From Quercus robur (lineage: Eukaryota; Streptophyta; Magnoliopsida; Fagales; Fagaceae), in the NCBI RefSeq assembly GCF_932294415.1, contig NC_065535.1:29218782-29282781 (forward strand): 64,000 bases of DNA, read 5' to 3'. Positions within the stretch are counted from its first letter, which is position 1, and each line of letters begins with the position of its first letter. The notes beneath the pieces were generated by a model that saw nothing but the letters and a program-made list of their open reading frames with translations, was not told the DNA's origin and searched no databases. Shown piece after piece: positions 11,625 through 21,544 of this stretch. A program made the position numbers and the translations under genes.

Positions 11625-12316
11625 TGTAGTTGCACGATTTTCCTGGCCCAACTGGTGTTGGTCCGGCCCTGGTCCAAAGCACAACCCACAATAAATACTT
11701 GTAGAGAATGGGTTAAAGAGCTTAGCCTCAATGACACTAGCGGGTCTATTGCATGTAGTATACTGCTTGCAGAAAGAAAAATAAGAACACCAAGAAGGAT
11801 TCCTCAAGTTTGATTTTATTTCTCTTTTTTCTCTCTTACAGTTCTCCTAGTTCTGCCGCCCCCTCTTTGAGGGACTTCATTTACATTATATATTCTTCAT
11901 CTTTTCATCCCAGCCTTACACCTGTTAGCCATCCAAGCATCCACTCGAGCACCTGTCCCATCAGACGCCCTCATCAGACTCTTTGTGAGTTGCAGAGGCC
12001 AAGGCGATACTGTTCAGGGGTCTTTTCCTCATTAATGCGGCCAAGAGGGTGGTTGGGGCGCAATTAATGTGGTGGTAGCCTTCAGTGAGATATTTTAAAT
12101 TTAATTCGTTTTATATGTTGGGGAAGGTGAGCTGAAATGGCTGAGCAGAGTTTCTCGTCTGGCTTCATGATGTCCGAGGACGAATTGCTTCTCGGACGGG
12201 TTTCCTTGGAGCTGCTGGGGTTGGTAATGCTGCATAGGAGGCTCCTCCTCGGATAGTAAGCTCCTCGGATGGGCCTGAGTTCGGAATAGCCCATCATTTC
12301 TGGGCCGGCCCCCACA
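11625..12316 (-). repeat. Element 1, 3' LTR
   Basis: 692 bases, matching 21545-22236 at a constant offset of 9920 without a difference that I can see. It starts TGTAGTTGCACG and ends GGCCCCCACA on the plus strand, so it keeps the TG...CA ends. It carries several copies of the family word CCGAGGA/TCCTCGG near its right end. Confidence 0.95.
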
Positions 12317-12340
12317 ATAGCCCCTCAAAACTGCGGTTTT
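12317..12340 (-). other. Element 1 polypurine tract region
   Basis: Directly upstream of the 3' LTR the minus strand reads TTTTGAGGGGCTAT before TGTGGGGG. The purine run GAGGGG is the likely plus-strand primer. It is short and imperfect. Confidence 0.5.
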
Positions 12341-12574
12341 AACCTCACTCCGAGGAGAAAAGCGGGGTTTTGATATTTGTGAGTGGAGGGAAATAAGAAA
12401 ATCGGGGGGCGCGCGTGCGGACCGTTACTTTTCACGCGCTACAATTTACGAGACGTGGCCATTAACTTCTGGAGGCGTTATGTTCCCTTCATCCAACGGC
12501 TTGGCGTGAATCGAACGGCCATCGTTTCTTCCCGTATTTCTAGGCGGGGATGATCTTTTCTCTTTCCTCCCTGC

Positions 12575-12582
12575 TATATAAG
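12575..12582 (+). promoter_or_regulatory. TATA box of the element 1 antisense gene
   Basis: TATATAAG lies in a GC-richer stretch between the 3' LTR and the antisense ATG, about 285 bases upstream of that ATG and outside the LTR. A plausible leader follows, with a possible leader intron (donor AAG/GTACCA near 12763; acceptor TTTCAG near 12828 or TCAG before the ATG). Element 2 has a TATA box at the equivalent place. Confidence 0.6.
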
Positions 12583-12859
12583 ACGTCAGCAGGGTTCAGT
12601 TCCTTTTTTCATCTGCATTCCTCAAACCCCAAAAGGCTCCAGAGAACTCCATCGAATCCCAGAGATATACGAACACTTGCGTCCGTTACGCCGCCGTAAC
12701 CGTTCTTCTGAAGCGCTTCGTCCAAGAGAGATTCCTAGGCGTCCCCTCGAGCGTTTTGTGAAGGTACCAGTACATCTCGCCCTTTTTTCCGTTTTAATTC
12801 CTTCCTCGGACTCTACTTCTCTTTTCAGTCTTTACTTTCATTTCCTCGGTTCAGTTCAG

Positions 12860-15170
12860 ATGGGTAGATTCGAAAAATTAGTAAAAACTCCTGCCGCTAT
12901 GGACGCCTTTAGGGCTAAATATCACATTCCCCCGAGGGTTGGGCTGCGTCACTGTCCTCTTGAAGGAATATTGACCGATAGAGTTGAGGGAGAAGTCGTT
13001 ATCCCCATGATTGCTTTCATAGAGGGAGGGATGACACTTCCCATGCGCAGGATCACAAGGGAGTACCTGTTCAACCATAGGTTGACGCCGTATCAGTGTG
13101 CCCCAAATATGTTCAAGATACTAGGCTGTGTAGATGTCTTAGACGAGCGGATGAATCTAGGCCTTACTTGGCATGATGTGGCTTATTTGTACGAATGCCA
13201 CCGCCTCGGGGATGATGGGTATTATCTTAAATCCCGGAACGAGGCCGTTAGGTTGATCTCTTGTCTTCCAGTTTCCAATAAGACCGTGAAGGATGACTTC
13301 CTCATTGCCTCCGGGGAGTGGTTCGACGGTATTCACTGTCCAACTCGGGCGGGAAAACCAGGTGCGGCGCTTTTAGGATTGATCCTTTTTGGGGAAAGGA
13401 CTTAGTGTTGAGGGGTTATTTTTTCTGGCTTTCTTTGCAATTGGAAAATTTCATGATCTGACCTCACTTTTCTTGGTTGTTTGCAGACAAAATTCACGTT
13501 GCTCCTCGGATAGATCTTACGAATGTGCCAGCGCTGAATTATCTTCTCAGGTCGGAGATTTACGTTACCGGGGACGGACAGTTGCGTGCGGCCCATCTGA
13601 TTTTGGGCTATCAACCTCTGAGCAGTGCTTTCCAGGCAGTCGGTCACGCTATAAGGGCGGGCAGTACGAGGTTGGCCAGGATTGACGTGTCCCGAGACGG
13701 GTTCCTAGCTCCACACGATTTACCACCAGTAGTGCTGCCTGGGGTCAGGGATCCTTACTTAGCGGAGCAGCTTCCTCCGGTGAATGAGCCTGGCGCGGCT
13801 GCTCGGATTGAAGAAGAAACAGAATCTTCCCGTCTTTCTCTTGAGGCAGAAATAGACGAGTTCTACTTCGAAGAGGAAATTCAGCAAAATCCTTTAGGGG
13901 AGTCTTCCAATCCTGAAGCCGAGCAGGACCGACATTCTGCAGTTGGTGTTCCCCCAATCGTTATCTGCTCGGACGATACCTCAGACGAAGAGGCCGAGCC
14001 TATGGCAGGAAAAGGGAAGTCCTTGAAGGAGCTGATGTCTTCCAGGGGGAAAGGTCAGTCACCAAAGGGTCAATCTTCGAAGGGGCCTACTCCATCTCAG
14101 GTCAAGACCCTTCCCCCGGCGGTCCCCCAGGGTGTCCCGGACCTTGGCCTTAAGGTTAATCCGGACCTGAAGAAGAAAAGGCCGGTGGACACGCCTGAGG
14201 AAGGCGAGGTGGCTGTCCAGCCGGCCAAGCAGCAGAAAACCACACGGGCGCCAAGGAGCAGAAGGGGTACATCCTCGGACAGTAGGGACGAGGGGAACCT
14301 TGCTGAAGTGCGCACTGCCCCTCGCTCATGGGACCCAAAGTTGGAGCTGGATGGGCTTGCCATTCCTTACACTGCTTCAGTCCGAGAGTATAATCGCGGC
14401 CGGGCAGGGTACGTGGCTGAGGCCTTAGAGCAGCCCCTACTTCTTCCTCGGGACATGGAGGCCTACAGGCGGTGCACTCAGTCCGAGCTCTTCCTATCCC
14501 TTAAAAGGGATCTTGCGCTGGTAAGTAATCCTTTTGCTGCTTTGTCCATTTACTTGCTCCTGTTAGGTTATATACTCTTCTTTTAAGGACGCTCTTGTTT
14601 TGTCCGCAGATTACTCAGCAAGTCTTTGTGGCTGAGGAGTTTTGCCGTGATAGCCGCAATCTGGCTGAGGCTGAGACCCAGGCTCGGACAGAGGTGGAGA
14701 AAGCCTTGGGTTCTCTCAAGCATGATCACACTAAACTCACGGCTGAGCTCAAGGATTCGGAGCACCGACGTAAAAGTGCAGAGGCTGGCCTGAAGACTGC
14801 CGAGGATCAGGCGGAGGACCAGCGCAAACAGCTGTACACGGCTCAGCTTAACCTTACCACCGAGAGGCAGGCAGTGAAGGATCTCAGGGCTGCCCTGCAA
14901 AAGGTGGAGGATGAACTGAAGCTGGCAAGGGAGGAGGCCCAGCTGATCCGAGAGTCCACAGAGGCTGAGAAGAATGCTGCTCGCCAACTCGGGGCCGCAG
15001 AGACTGAGGCTCGGCTGTCCGAGGAGATCCCTGAGGTATGCAGGGAGTACTGCGACATTTCATGGGCTCATGCTCTTGATGCTGCAGGAGTTCCTGCGGA
15101 CTCGACACTGAGATCGCCCGAGAGCATCTTCTATCCTCTAGAGATCCGAGCTAACCCTGATGAAGTCTAA
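12860..15170 (+). CDS. Element 1 antisense gene: gypsy-type transposon domain plus coiled coil
   Basis: Plus-strand gene opposite in sense to gag-pol. Exons 12860-13361, 13487-14520 and 14610-15170 join with matching phases across GT-AG introns of 125 and 89 bases to give 698 residues. The first ~200 residues (MGRFEKLV..., MTLPMRRITREYLFNH) resemble the Transposase_28 / putative gypsy-type transposon family. The middle is acidic, then basic and Ser/Pro-rich. The last exon is a long coiled coil rich in Ala/Glu/Lys (EVEKALGSLKHDHTKL onward). TAA at 15168-15170 is followed by 53 more open codons ending at TAG 15330-15332, so it looks like a recent truncation. Function of the family is unknown. 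Antisense genes at this place are known in Tat elements such as Grande. Confidence 0.78.
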
Positions 15171-15671
15171 GTTGCTTCGGAGCAAGACCTGGCGGCGTCT
15201 GACGCCGTCCTTGTGCCTGTTGTGGCTAAGGATCTTGTGCCCGATGTGGCTGAGGATCTTGCCACAGACTCTACAATTGAGGTTCCCCCTCCTCAGTCTG
15301 AGCAGAAAGAAGATCCTCCTGCTCAAGCCTAGCCTTTTAGGCTTTCAACCTCTGTAAATAGTTTTCATTATATATTTTTTTTTTATTTTGTTTCATTTTC
15401 CTTTTAAATGAGAGTTGCCCTATTCTTCCCTTTTTTTGTAAGGACCTCTCTTTCTGATGTACTCGGAATATTAATATAATATGTTCATTTTGCTTACTGC
15501 GGATGTGCCAATAGCGTGCTTTTTTTTTAAACATTTGCAACGAGGTAGATACAAGCAAACGGTCAAAGTAAAAATGGGTCTTTGGGTTGCTTATTTGAGG
15601 GTCGCGATGGTGCTGAACTGTGCGCATGTATTGAAAGTGATTCCCTTTAAGTAACAATCTCCCAATCTATC

Positions 15672-16085
15672 ATAAGTAATAATCTCCCCAAGAGTCTGTG
15701 GTCCGAGGAGCCAGGCAGTACTTAGGTTCTGCTTAAAATTATGACTTGTCATGAGCAATAATTTCCCCTAGAGTCTGTGGTCCGAGGAGCCATGCAGGAC
15801 TTAGGTTCTGTTTAAAACTATGAGCTGTCATGAGTAATAACTTCCCCAAAAGTCTGTGGTCCGAGGATCCATGCAGGACTTTGGTTATGCTTAAAGCTTA
15901 TAAATAGTTGGCTTAAATAACGATTTCCTCCAAGTCTGTGGTCCGAGGAGCCACGCAGGACTTGGGTTCTGTTTAAAACTTATAAATAATCGGTTTGAAA
16001 TAGCAATTTCCCCCAAGTCTGTGGTCCGAGGAGCCATGCAGGACTTGGGTTCTGTTTAAAACTTATAAATAATTGTAATGTCAAC
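15672..16085. repeat. Element 1 internal tandem array, five ~80-bp units
   Basis: The anchor AGTCTGTGGTCCGAGGA occurs at 15693, 15772, 15851, 15933 and 16016, giving periods of 79, 79, 82 and 83 bases. Each unit contains the family word CCGAGGA. A decayed partial unit precedes it near 15651. It lies between the pol stop and the end of the antisense gene. Such 3'-region arrays are known in Tat-lineage elements and can seed satellite DNA. Confidence 0.9.
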
Positions 16086-16135
16086 TGGAAAGCGGTAAAC
16101 AGTCATGAAAGAGAACATACGCTAAGCCATTCTTA

Positions 16136-19100
16136 TTAATAATAATACCTCCTGAGGTTATTTACATTCCATGGTCGAGGTACAGCTTTTTCATCCAAAT
16201 CTTCTAAGTAGTAGGCGCCTATTCCGGCCACGGACGTGACTCGGTAAGGTCCCTCCCAATTGGGCCCCAACTTGCCCCAAGAGGGGTTCTTTGCGCTGCC
16301 AAGAACCTTCCTCATCACGAGATCACCTGGACCCAGAGGCCGCAGCTTGACGTTAGCATCGTACCCTTGTCTTAGCTTCTGGTGATAATAAGCCATGTGA
16401 ATCGTGGCCTTCTCCCTCCTTTCCTCGGCTAGATCCAGACTTCTTCCTAGCAACTCATCGTTATCGCTTGGCGTAAGCGAGCTAGACCTCAATGTGGGGA
16501 AATTGTTCTCGATTGGGAGCACAGCCTCAGCCCCGTAAGTCATTGAGAAGGGGGTCTCACCGGTGGAACGTCGTGGCGTTGTCCGATAGGTCCATAAGAC
16601 GTGCGGTAATTCTTCTATCCATCTCCCCTTTGACTCATCCAATCTTTTCTTCAATCCGTTCACTATGACTTTGTTTACGGCCTCGACCTGCCCATTTCCT
16701 TGGGGATATGCGGGGGTGGAATATCGATTAAGGATCCCAAACTCTCGGCAATACTCCCTGAAATTCTTGCTGTCAAACTGAAGGCCATTGTCGGAAATGA
16801 GTGTCCTCGGAGTTCCGAAGCGGGTGATGATGTTCTTCCAGATGAATTTCTGGGCGTCCACGTCCCTAATGTTGGCCAAAGGTTCAGCCTCCACCCATTT
16901 AGTGAAGTAATCGGTTCCGACTATTATGTATCGCTTGTTCCCCGCAGCCTTGGGGAAAGGTCCGACAATATCAAGGCCCCACTGCGCGAATGGCCATGGA
17001 CTGGAGAGTGGGTTGAGAACCCCTCCAGGTTGGTGGATATTTGGGGCGAATCTTTGGCACTGATCGCACTTCTTAGCGTACTCCTGGGCTTGTCTCTGCA
17101 TGTTCGGCCACCAGTATCCTTGGGTGAGTGCCCTGTGCGCCAGCGATCTTCCTCCGGTGTGACTTCCACAAATTCCTTCATGCAGCTCTTCAAGAAGAGA
17201 CTCGGACTCCTCCGGATGTACGCAGAGTAGGTACGGTCCAGAGTAGGAGCGCCGATAAAGCTTGCGGTCCTCTGACAGCCAAAAACGAGGAGCATTTCTA
17301 CGTATCTTCTCGGCTTCTAGTCTTTCTTCTGGTAGGATCTCATCTTGGAGGAAATTCTTTAGGGGGTCCATCCAACTGGGGCTCTGTCTTATCTGATGGA
17401 CTTGGATCGGGTTTGCGCTGATGGGACTGGCCTTAACTAGATCTTCGACTAGGATTACTCGTGGCGAATTGCGTGCCGAGGACGTGGCAAGTGTGGCCAG
17501 CGAGTCTGCGTGAGTGTTTACGCTCCTGGAAATGTGCGTTAAATTGAAGGATTTAAAGCTCTCCTGTAGCCGTTTGACCTGTCCCAGATACTCTTGCATC
17601 CTAGTATCTCGAGCTTCCAACTCTCCCATCACTTGTCCGACCACTAATCTGGAGTCCGAGAAGGCTTCAATTATTCTCCCACCCAACCTTTGAACCATTG
17701 TCATTCCTTGAAGTAAGGCTTCGTATTCGGCTTCATTGTTCGTAGCCGAGAATCCGAGTCTTAATGACTTTTCAACGACAGCGCCGTCTGGCGATATTAA
17801 AACTATCCCAACTCCTGATCCTCTCTGATTGGCCGCGCCATCCACGTAGACCTTCCAATGCATGGTCTCGCCGGCTGAAACTGTGCCAACCAGCTTTCCG
17901 CCCAGGCCTTTCATCTCGGTCATTGTTTCTATAGAGGGCTCAGCAAACTCTGCTACCAAGTCCGCGAGGACCTGTCCCTTGACGGAGGGTCTGGGCATAT
18001 ATTTAATATCAAAAGCCCCCAGAAGAGCACTCCACATGGCGATCCTTCCTGTGTAGTCAGCACTTCGAAGCACGGCTCGAAGTGGAAGCTGAGTCAGGAC
18101 GATGACCGTGTGCGCCTGAAAGTAATGAGGAAGCTTTCGGGTTGCATGCACTATCGCCAGAATTGCCTTTTCTAGGGGTAGGTATCGCACCTCGGCTTCA
18201 TGTAGTGACTTGCTCACATAGTACACCGGTCGCTGCACTCCATTATCATCCCGTATTAATACCAGGCTTACAGCGTGGGGAGCTACGGCGATGTAAGCAA
18301 ACAGCACCTCGTCTGCCTCCGGACTGGACATGATGGGTGGTCGGGACAGGTAGTCCTTGAGCTGCTGGAAAGCCTGAACGCAATCCTCCGACCACTTAAA
18401 CTTTTTCCACTTGTTTATCAGGAGATAAAAAGGTCGACATCGATCCGCCGATCGTGATATGAACCGGCTTAAGGCCGCAATCATGCCAGTGAGCTTCTGC
18501 ACTTCCTTCGGGTTCCGAGGAGTCTGTAGACTGTTAATGGCTTTGATTTGGTCAGGGCTTACTTCTATCCCTCTATGGGTGACCATGTACCCTAGGAATC
18601 TCCCCGACCCGACCCCGAATGAACATTTGGAAGCATTCAGCCGCAACCGGTGCTCCCTTAAGATAGCGAAGATAGTTCCCAGGTCTTGCACGTGCTCGGA
18701 CACCCTCTTGCTCTTTACAACCATATCGTCTATATACACCTCAATAATCTTGCCCAGTTGCGGTTCGAACATCCGAGTCATCATCCTCTGGTAGGTTGAG
18801 CCCGCGTTCTTTAACCCGAAGGGCATCACCTTATAATGGTAATTTCCGAGGGGCGTCATGAAAGCCGTTTTTTCTTGGTCCTCCAGCGCAAGGGGTATCT
18901 GATGATAGCCCTGGAAGGCGTCCAGGAAGCTCATTCGAGGATGTCCCACAGTTGCATCCACCAATCGATCAATTTTGGGAAGGGGGAATGGATCCTTAGG
19001 GCACGCCTTGTTCAGGTCCGTGAAGTCCACGCAGACCCTCCATTTCCCCGTCTTTTTCTTCACCACCACTGTGTTCGCCAGCCATTCAGGGTAAAAGACC

Positions 19101-19450
19101 TCTTTGATAGCCCCTGCTCTTTTCAACTTGGCCACTTCGTCTCTCACGGCACCAGCGTGCTCCTTTGAGGGGCGTCGGGGCGGTTGTTTCCTCGGAGTGG
19201 AAGAGGGGTTGACGTTCAGGTGGTGGCAGATGAGGCTGGGATCAACTCCAGGGGCATCGTAGGCGTCCCAAGCGAATACATCAACATTTTCTCTGAGAAA
19301 TTTGATCAGTTCCTCCTTTTCCTGAGACGGTAATTCAGAGCCGACCTGAAAGAACTTCTCCGGGTCGTTGCCGACAGCAACCCTATCTAAACCTTCACAC
19401 CTTATCTCCTCGGCCAGCCCCTTGTCTTGCTCTGCCGAGGAGGCTGGTTG
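16136..19450 (-). CDS. Element 1 pol: reverse transcriptase, two RNase H domains, integrase
   Basis: Open from just after the TAG at 19451 to a stop at 16136. In residues counted from 19147: reverse transcriptase with DFTDLNKACP near 41-50 and YIDD at 138-141; a first, RT-linked RNase H with YYVSKSLHEAE and LPHYFQAH (280-400); a second, archaeal-type RNase H with YVDGAAN (Asp436), NNEAEYEAL and FSDSRLV (Asp498); integrase with HHCC zinc site (H656, H663, C694, C697) and catalytic D726, D786, E822. All key residues are present and the frame is intact. The double RNase H places it in the Tat lineage. Confidence 0.93.
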   Translation of the reverse strand, partial: QPASSAEQDKGLAEEIRCEGLDRVAVGNDPEKFFQVGSELPSQEKEELIKFLRENVDVFAWDAYDAPGVDPSLICHHLNVNPSSTPRKQPPRRPSKEHAGAVRDEVAKLKRAGAIKEVFYPEWLANTVVVKKKTGKWRVCVDFTDLNKACPKDPFPLPKIDRLVDATVGHPRMSFLDAFQGYHQIPLALEDQEKTAFMTPLGNYHYKVMPFGLKNAGSTYQRMMTRMFEPQLGKIIEVYIDDMVVKSKRVSEHVQDLGTIFAILREHRLRLNASKCSFGVGSGRFLGYMVTHRGIEVSPDQIKAINSLQTPRNPKEVQKLTGMIAALSRFISRSADRCRPFYLLINKWKKFKWSEDCVQAFQQLKDYLSRPPIMSSPEADEVLFAYIAVAPHAVSLVLIRDDNGVQRPVYYVSKSLHEAEVRYLPLEKAILAIVHATRKLPHYFQAHTVIVLTQLPLRAVLRSADYTGRIAMWSALLGAFDIKYMPRPSVKGQVLADLVAEFAEPSIETMTEMKGLGGKLVGTVSAGETMHWKVYVDGAANQRGSGVGIVLISPDGAVVEKSLRLGFSATNNEAEYEALLQGMTMVQRLGGRIIEAFSDSRLVVGQVMGELEARDTRMQEYLGQVKRLQESFKSFNLTHISRSVNTHADSLATLATSSARNSPRVILVEDLVKASPISANPIQVHQIRQSPSWMDPLKNFLQDEILPEERLEAEKIRRNAPRFWLSEDRKLYRRSYSGPYLLCVHPEESESLLEELHEGICGSHTGGRSLAHRALTQGYWWPNMQRQAQEYAKKCDQCQRFAPNIHQPGGVLNPLSSPWPFAQWGLDIVGPFPKAAGNKRYIIVGTDYFTKWVEAEPLANIRDVDAQKFIWKNIITRFGTPRTLISDNGLQFDSKNFREYCREFGILNRYSTPAYPQGNGQVEAVNKVIVNGLKKRLDESKGRWIEELPHVLWTYRTTPRRSTGETPFSMTYGAEAVLPIENNFPTLRSSSLTPSDNDELLGRSLDLAEERREKATIHMAYYHQKLRQGYDANVKLRPLGPGDLVMRKVLGSAKNPSWGKLGPNWEGPYRVTSVAGIGAYYLEDLDEKAVPRPWNVNNLRRYYY

Positions 19451-20944
19451 CTATAAGCTCTCTGGGATCGAGGTCTCGACCAAGGGCCGATGTAAAATGG
19501 CGGCCACCACACACTTCCTGGACACGGCCTGATCTCCTCGGATCTCTTCCACTCGTCCTCTGGAGGGGTATTTCACTTTCTGGTGAAGTGTGGAGGTCAC
19601 GGCCTCTAGGCTGTGGATCCAGGGCCTTGCGACTATCGCGGTGTAGGGTGAATAAGCGTCGACCACGATGAAATTTACCTCCACCACTTCCGCCCCAGTC
19701 TGCACGAGAAGTCGGATTTGCCCCTTTGGTGTAACGAGCTTCCCCTCAAAGCTGAGGAGGGGGGAGTCATAAGCTGTCAGATCTTCTGGCTTCAGATTCA
19801 GCCCCTTGTATAGGTCGGGGTACATTATCTCCACCGCACTTCCAGAGTCTACTAATACCCTTTTCACATCGAAACCCCCAATCCGCAAGGTGACCACCAA
19901 GGCGTCATCGTGAGGCTGAATTGTTCCTTCCTTATCCTCATCCGAGAATCCCAGTATCAAAGAGCTTCCCTTCTTTATCCTTTTGGGCTCCCTTTGCCTG
20001 CCCTCGGAGGGAAGGCAGTCCACGGCTAATACCCTGGGGATGGGTGGCCCAGTTCTTCCTGGTGCAGCGAGGATGACATGTATCGTCCCGGTGGGGGGTC
20101 TTAGAGACATGTCTCTTCGAGGTTCTTGTGTTGCTGGGCCAGGATGGCCGCTCGATGGGTGTAGCAGGTGACGTAGCTTTCCTTCTCGGACCAATTGATC
20201 TAGGTGATTCCACAGACTCCTGCAGTCCTCAGTAGTATGCCCGTGGTCCTGATGATATTGGCAATACAGGTTCTGATTACGGTTGGCAGGGTTTCCAGCC
20301 ATCTTTCCCGGCCATCTGAAATAGGGTTCATCCCTTACTTTTTCCAGTACCTGCTGCACCGGCTCTCTGAATACGGCATTCACTGTTTGCGGGTTGCTCT
20401 GCCCAGTTTGTCGCGGAAAATCTCTCCTCGGCTGACCAGGATTGTGACGTTCCGTCCTGAAATCACTTCCTTTAAAGGGGACAACCTTCTCCTTCCCCTT
20501 CCCTTGCAGCTGATCCTCCTCCACCCTTTTGTACTTGTCGATCCTATCCATTAACTGTTGGACGTCAGTAACTGGTTTTCCGGTGAGGGATTTCCTCAAG
20601 CCATGCCAGGTAGGGAGGCCGCTTTTGAACGTGCTGATAGCAACGTTATCATGGTCGTCGTCTAAATCGTTATACACTTCCCAATACCTATCCGAGTATG
20701 CTTTCAGAGTTTCCCCTTCATGCATGGACAAGGACAGCAGCGAACTGAGCGGTCGAGGGACTCTGGTATTTGTAATAAAGCGGGAGCAAAAAGCTTGAGT
20801 GAGCTGCTTGTAGGAGCCTATGGAGTTTGTCCTCAGGCTGTTGAACCACCTCATTGCCATCGATCCCAAGCTGGACGGGAAGATCTTGCACATTAGGGCT
20901 TCGTTTTGTGAATATATCGCCATTTTCTGGTTGAATTGACTCAC
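19451..20944 (-). CDS. Element 1 gag (capsid, zinc knuckle) and protease
   Basis: Second part of the polyprotein. The capsid homology region is MAMRWFNSL followed by FCSRFIT. A plant-gypsy CCHC/CHHC knuckle reads YCQYHQDHGHTTEDC. A retropepsin follows with VLVDSGSAVEIMY (active Asp in DSG) and ends near KYPSRGRVEEIRGDQA. The frame closes with TAG at 19453-19451, but the next codons continue straight into the reverse transcriptase in the same frame. There is no start codon of its own, since it depends on the broken gag frame upstream. Confidence 0.88.
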   Translation of the reverse strand: MSQFNQKMAIYSQNEALMCKIFPSSLGSMAMRWFNSLRTNSIGSYKQLTQAFCSRFITNTRVPRPLSSLLSLSMHEGETLKAYSDRYWEVYNDLDDDHDNVAISTFKSGLPTWHGLRKSLTGKPVTDVQQLMDRIDKYKRVEEDQLQGKGKEKVVPFKGSDFRTERHNPGQPRRDFPRQTGQSNPQTVNAVFREPVQQVLEKVRDEPYFRWPGKMAGNPANRNQNLYCQYHQDHGHTTEDCRSLWNHLDQLVREGKLRHLLHPSSGHPGPATQEPRRDMSLRPPTGTIHVILAAPGRTGPPIPRVLAVDCLPSEGRQREPKRIKKGSSLILGFSDEDKEGTIQPHDDALVVTLRIGGFDVKRVLVDSGSAVEIMYPDLYKGLNLKPEDLTAYDSPLLSFEGKLVTPKGQIRLLVQTGAEVVEVNFIVVDAYSPYTAIVARPWIHSLEAVTSTLHQKVKYPSRGRVEEIRGDQAVSRKCVVAAILHRPLVETSIPESL

Positions 20945-21491
20945 GTTGCTCTACCGGGTCCGTTCTGCCGGTATAGATGACGAACACCGGTTGGTTAAAG
21001 CGTCTTGGCAGCTTAGCCCCTTCGATTCTATTCATGAAGGGTGATCTTGAAACCTGATCCAACGCCTTCTTCATGGCGTCGCTCCCTGAACCTCTGCTGG
21101 ATGGGATCTCATACTTCCGTGCTGGGCGTGGTTCCTTTACGTAAGAAAAAGTCTCGCTTGGGGGGGTCCTTGACCTTCGTCTGTAACTCATGTCCTCCGC
21201 CTTAGAAGACTCGCCTGAGTCAGAGGGAGATCGTCTTCGCTGTACACGTCGTAGCTTCCTTTTCAGGTCATCTATCTCTCGCTGCATGGCCTGGTGACTA
21301 TTTCGCCTCTGAGACACGTGACTTCCTATCTCTGTGTGACTTTGACTCGTCCGGGTGGTATGCGCACTCCCCTCACGATTCCCCCTGCTGCCCTGGTTGG
21401 TTGGGTTATTTTGCCTCTGGGACTCGGCGGGTTGTGTTCGTTGGGAGTTAGCTTGATGAGGATCCTCCTGGTGTGGATCTATTTCTTCCAT
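20945..21491 (-). CDS. Element 1 gag, N-terminal part (frameshifted)
   Basis: Starts at MEEIDPHQEDPHQ and runs through a basic, Ser/Arg-rich segment (REIDDLKRKLRRVQRRR) into the beginning of the capsid domain (RFNQPVFVIYTGRTDPVE). There the frame is lost: one extra base around 20946-20948 moves the capsid continuation (SQFNQKMAIYSQNE) into the next frame. This is the structural protein of the virus-like particle. With the frameshift this copy should make only a truncated gag. Confidence 0.75.
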
Positions 21492-21524
21492 GCTCGACTG
21501 TTGCACTAGCTGATGCCCTAGCTC

Positions 21525-21542
21525 TTCCCACAGACGGCGCCA
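21525..21542 (-). other. Element 1 primer binding site
   Basis: Two bases inside the 5' LTR the minus strand reads TGGCGCCGTCTGTGGGAA. TGGCGCC is the complement of a tRNA 3' end of the Asp/Arg type, used by many plant gypsy elements. The same sequence flanks the 5' LTR of element 2. Confidence 0.75.
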
Positions 21543-21544
21543 AT

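Noticed and set aside
11810..12328. Frames of 75-85 codons in the element 1 LTRs
   Set aside because: Each occurs twice, once per LTR, with no conserved domain, so they are chance frames in regulatory sequence.
16700..17230. Plus-strand frame of 176 codons opposite the element 1 integrase
   Set aside because: It is the mirror of the conserved integrase frame and has no similarity of its own, unlike the spliced antisense genes outside pol.
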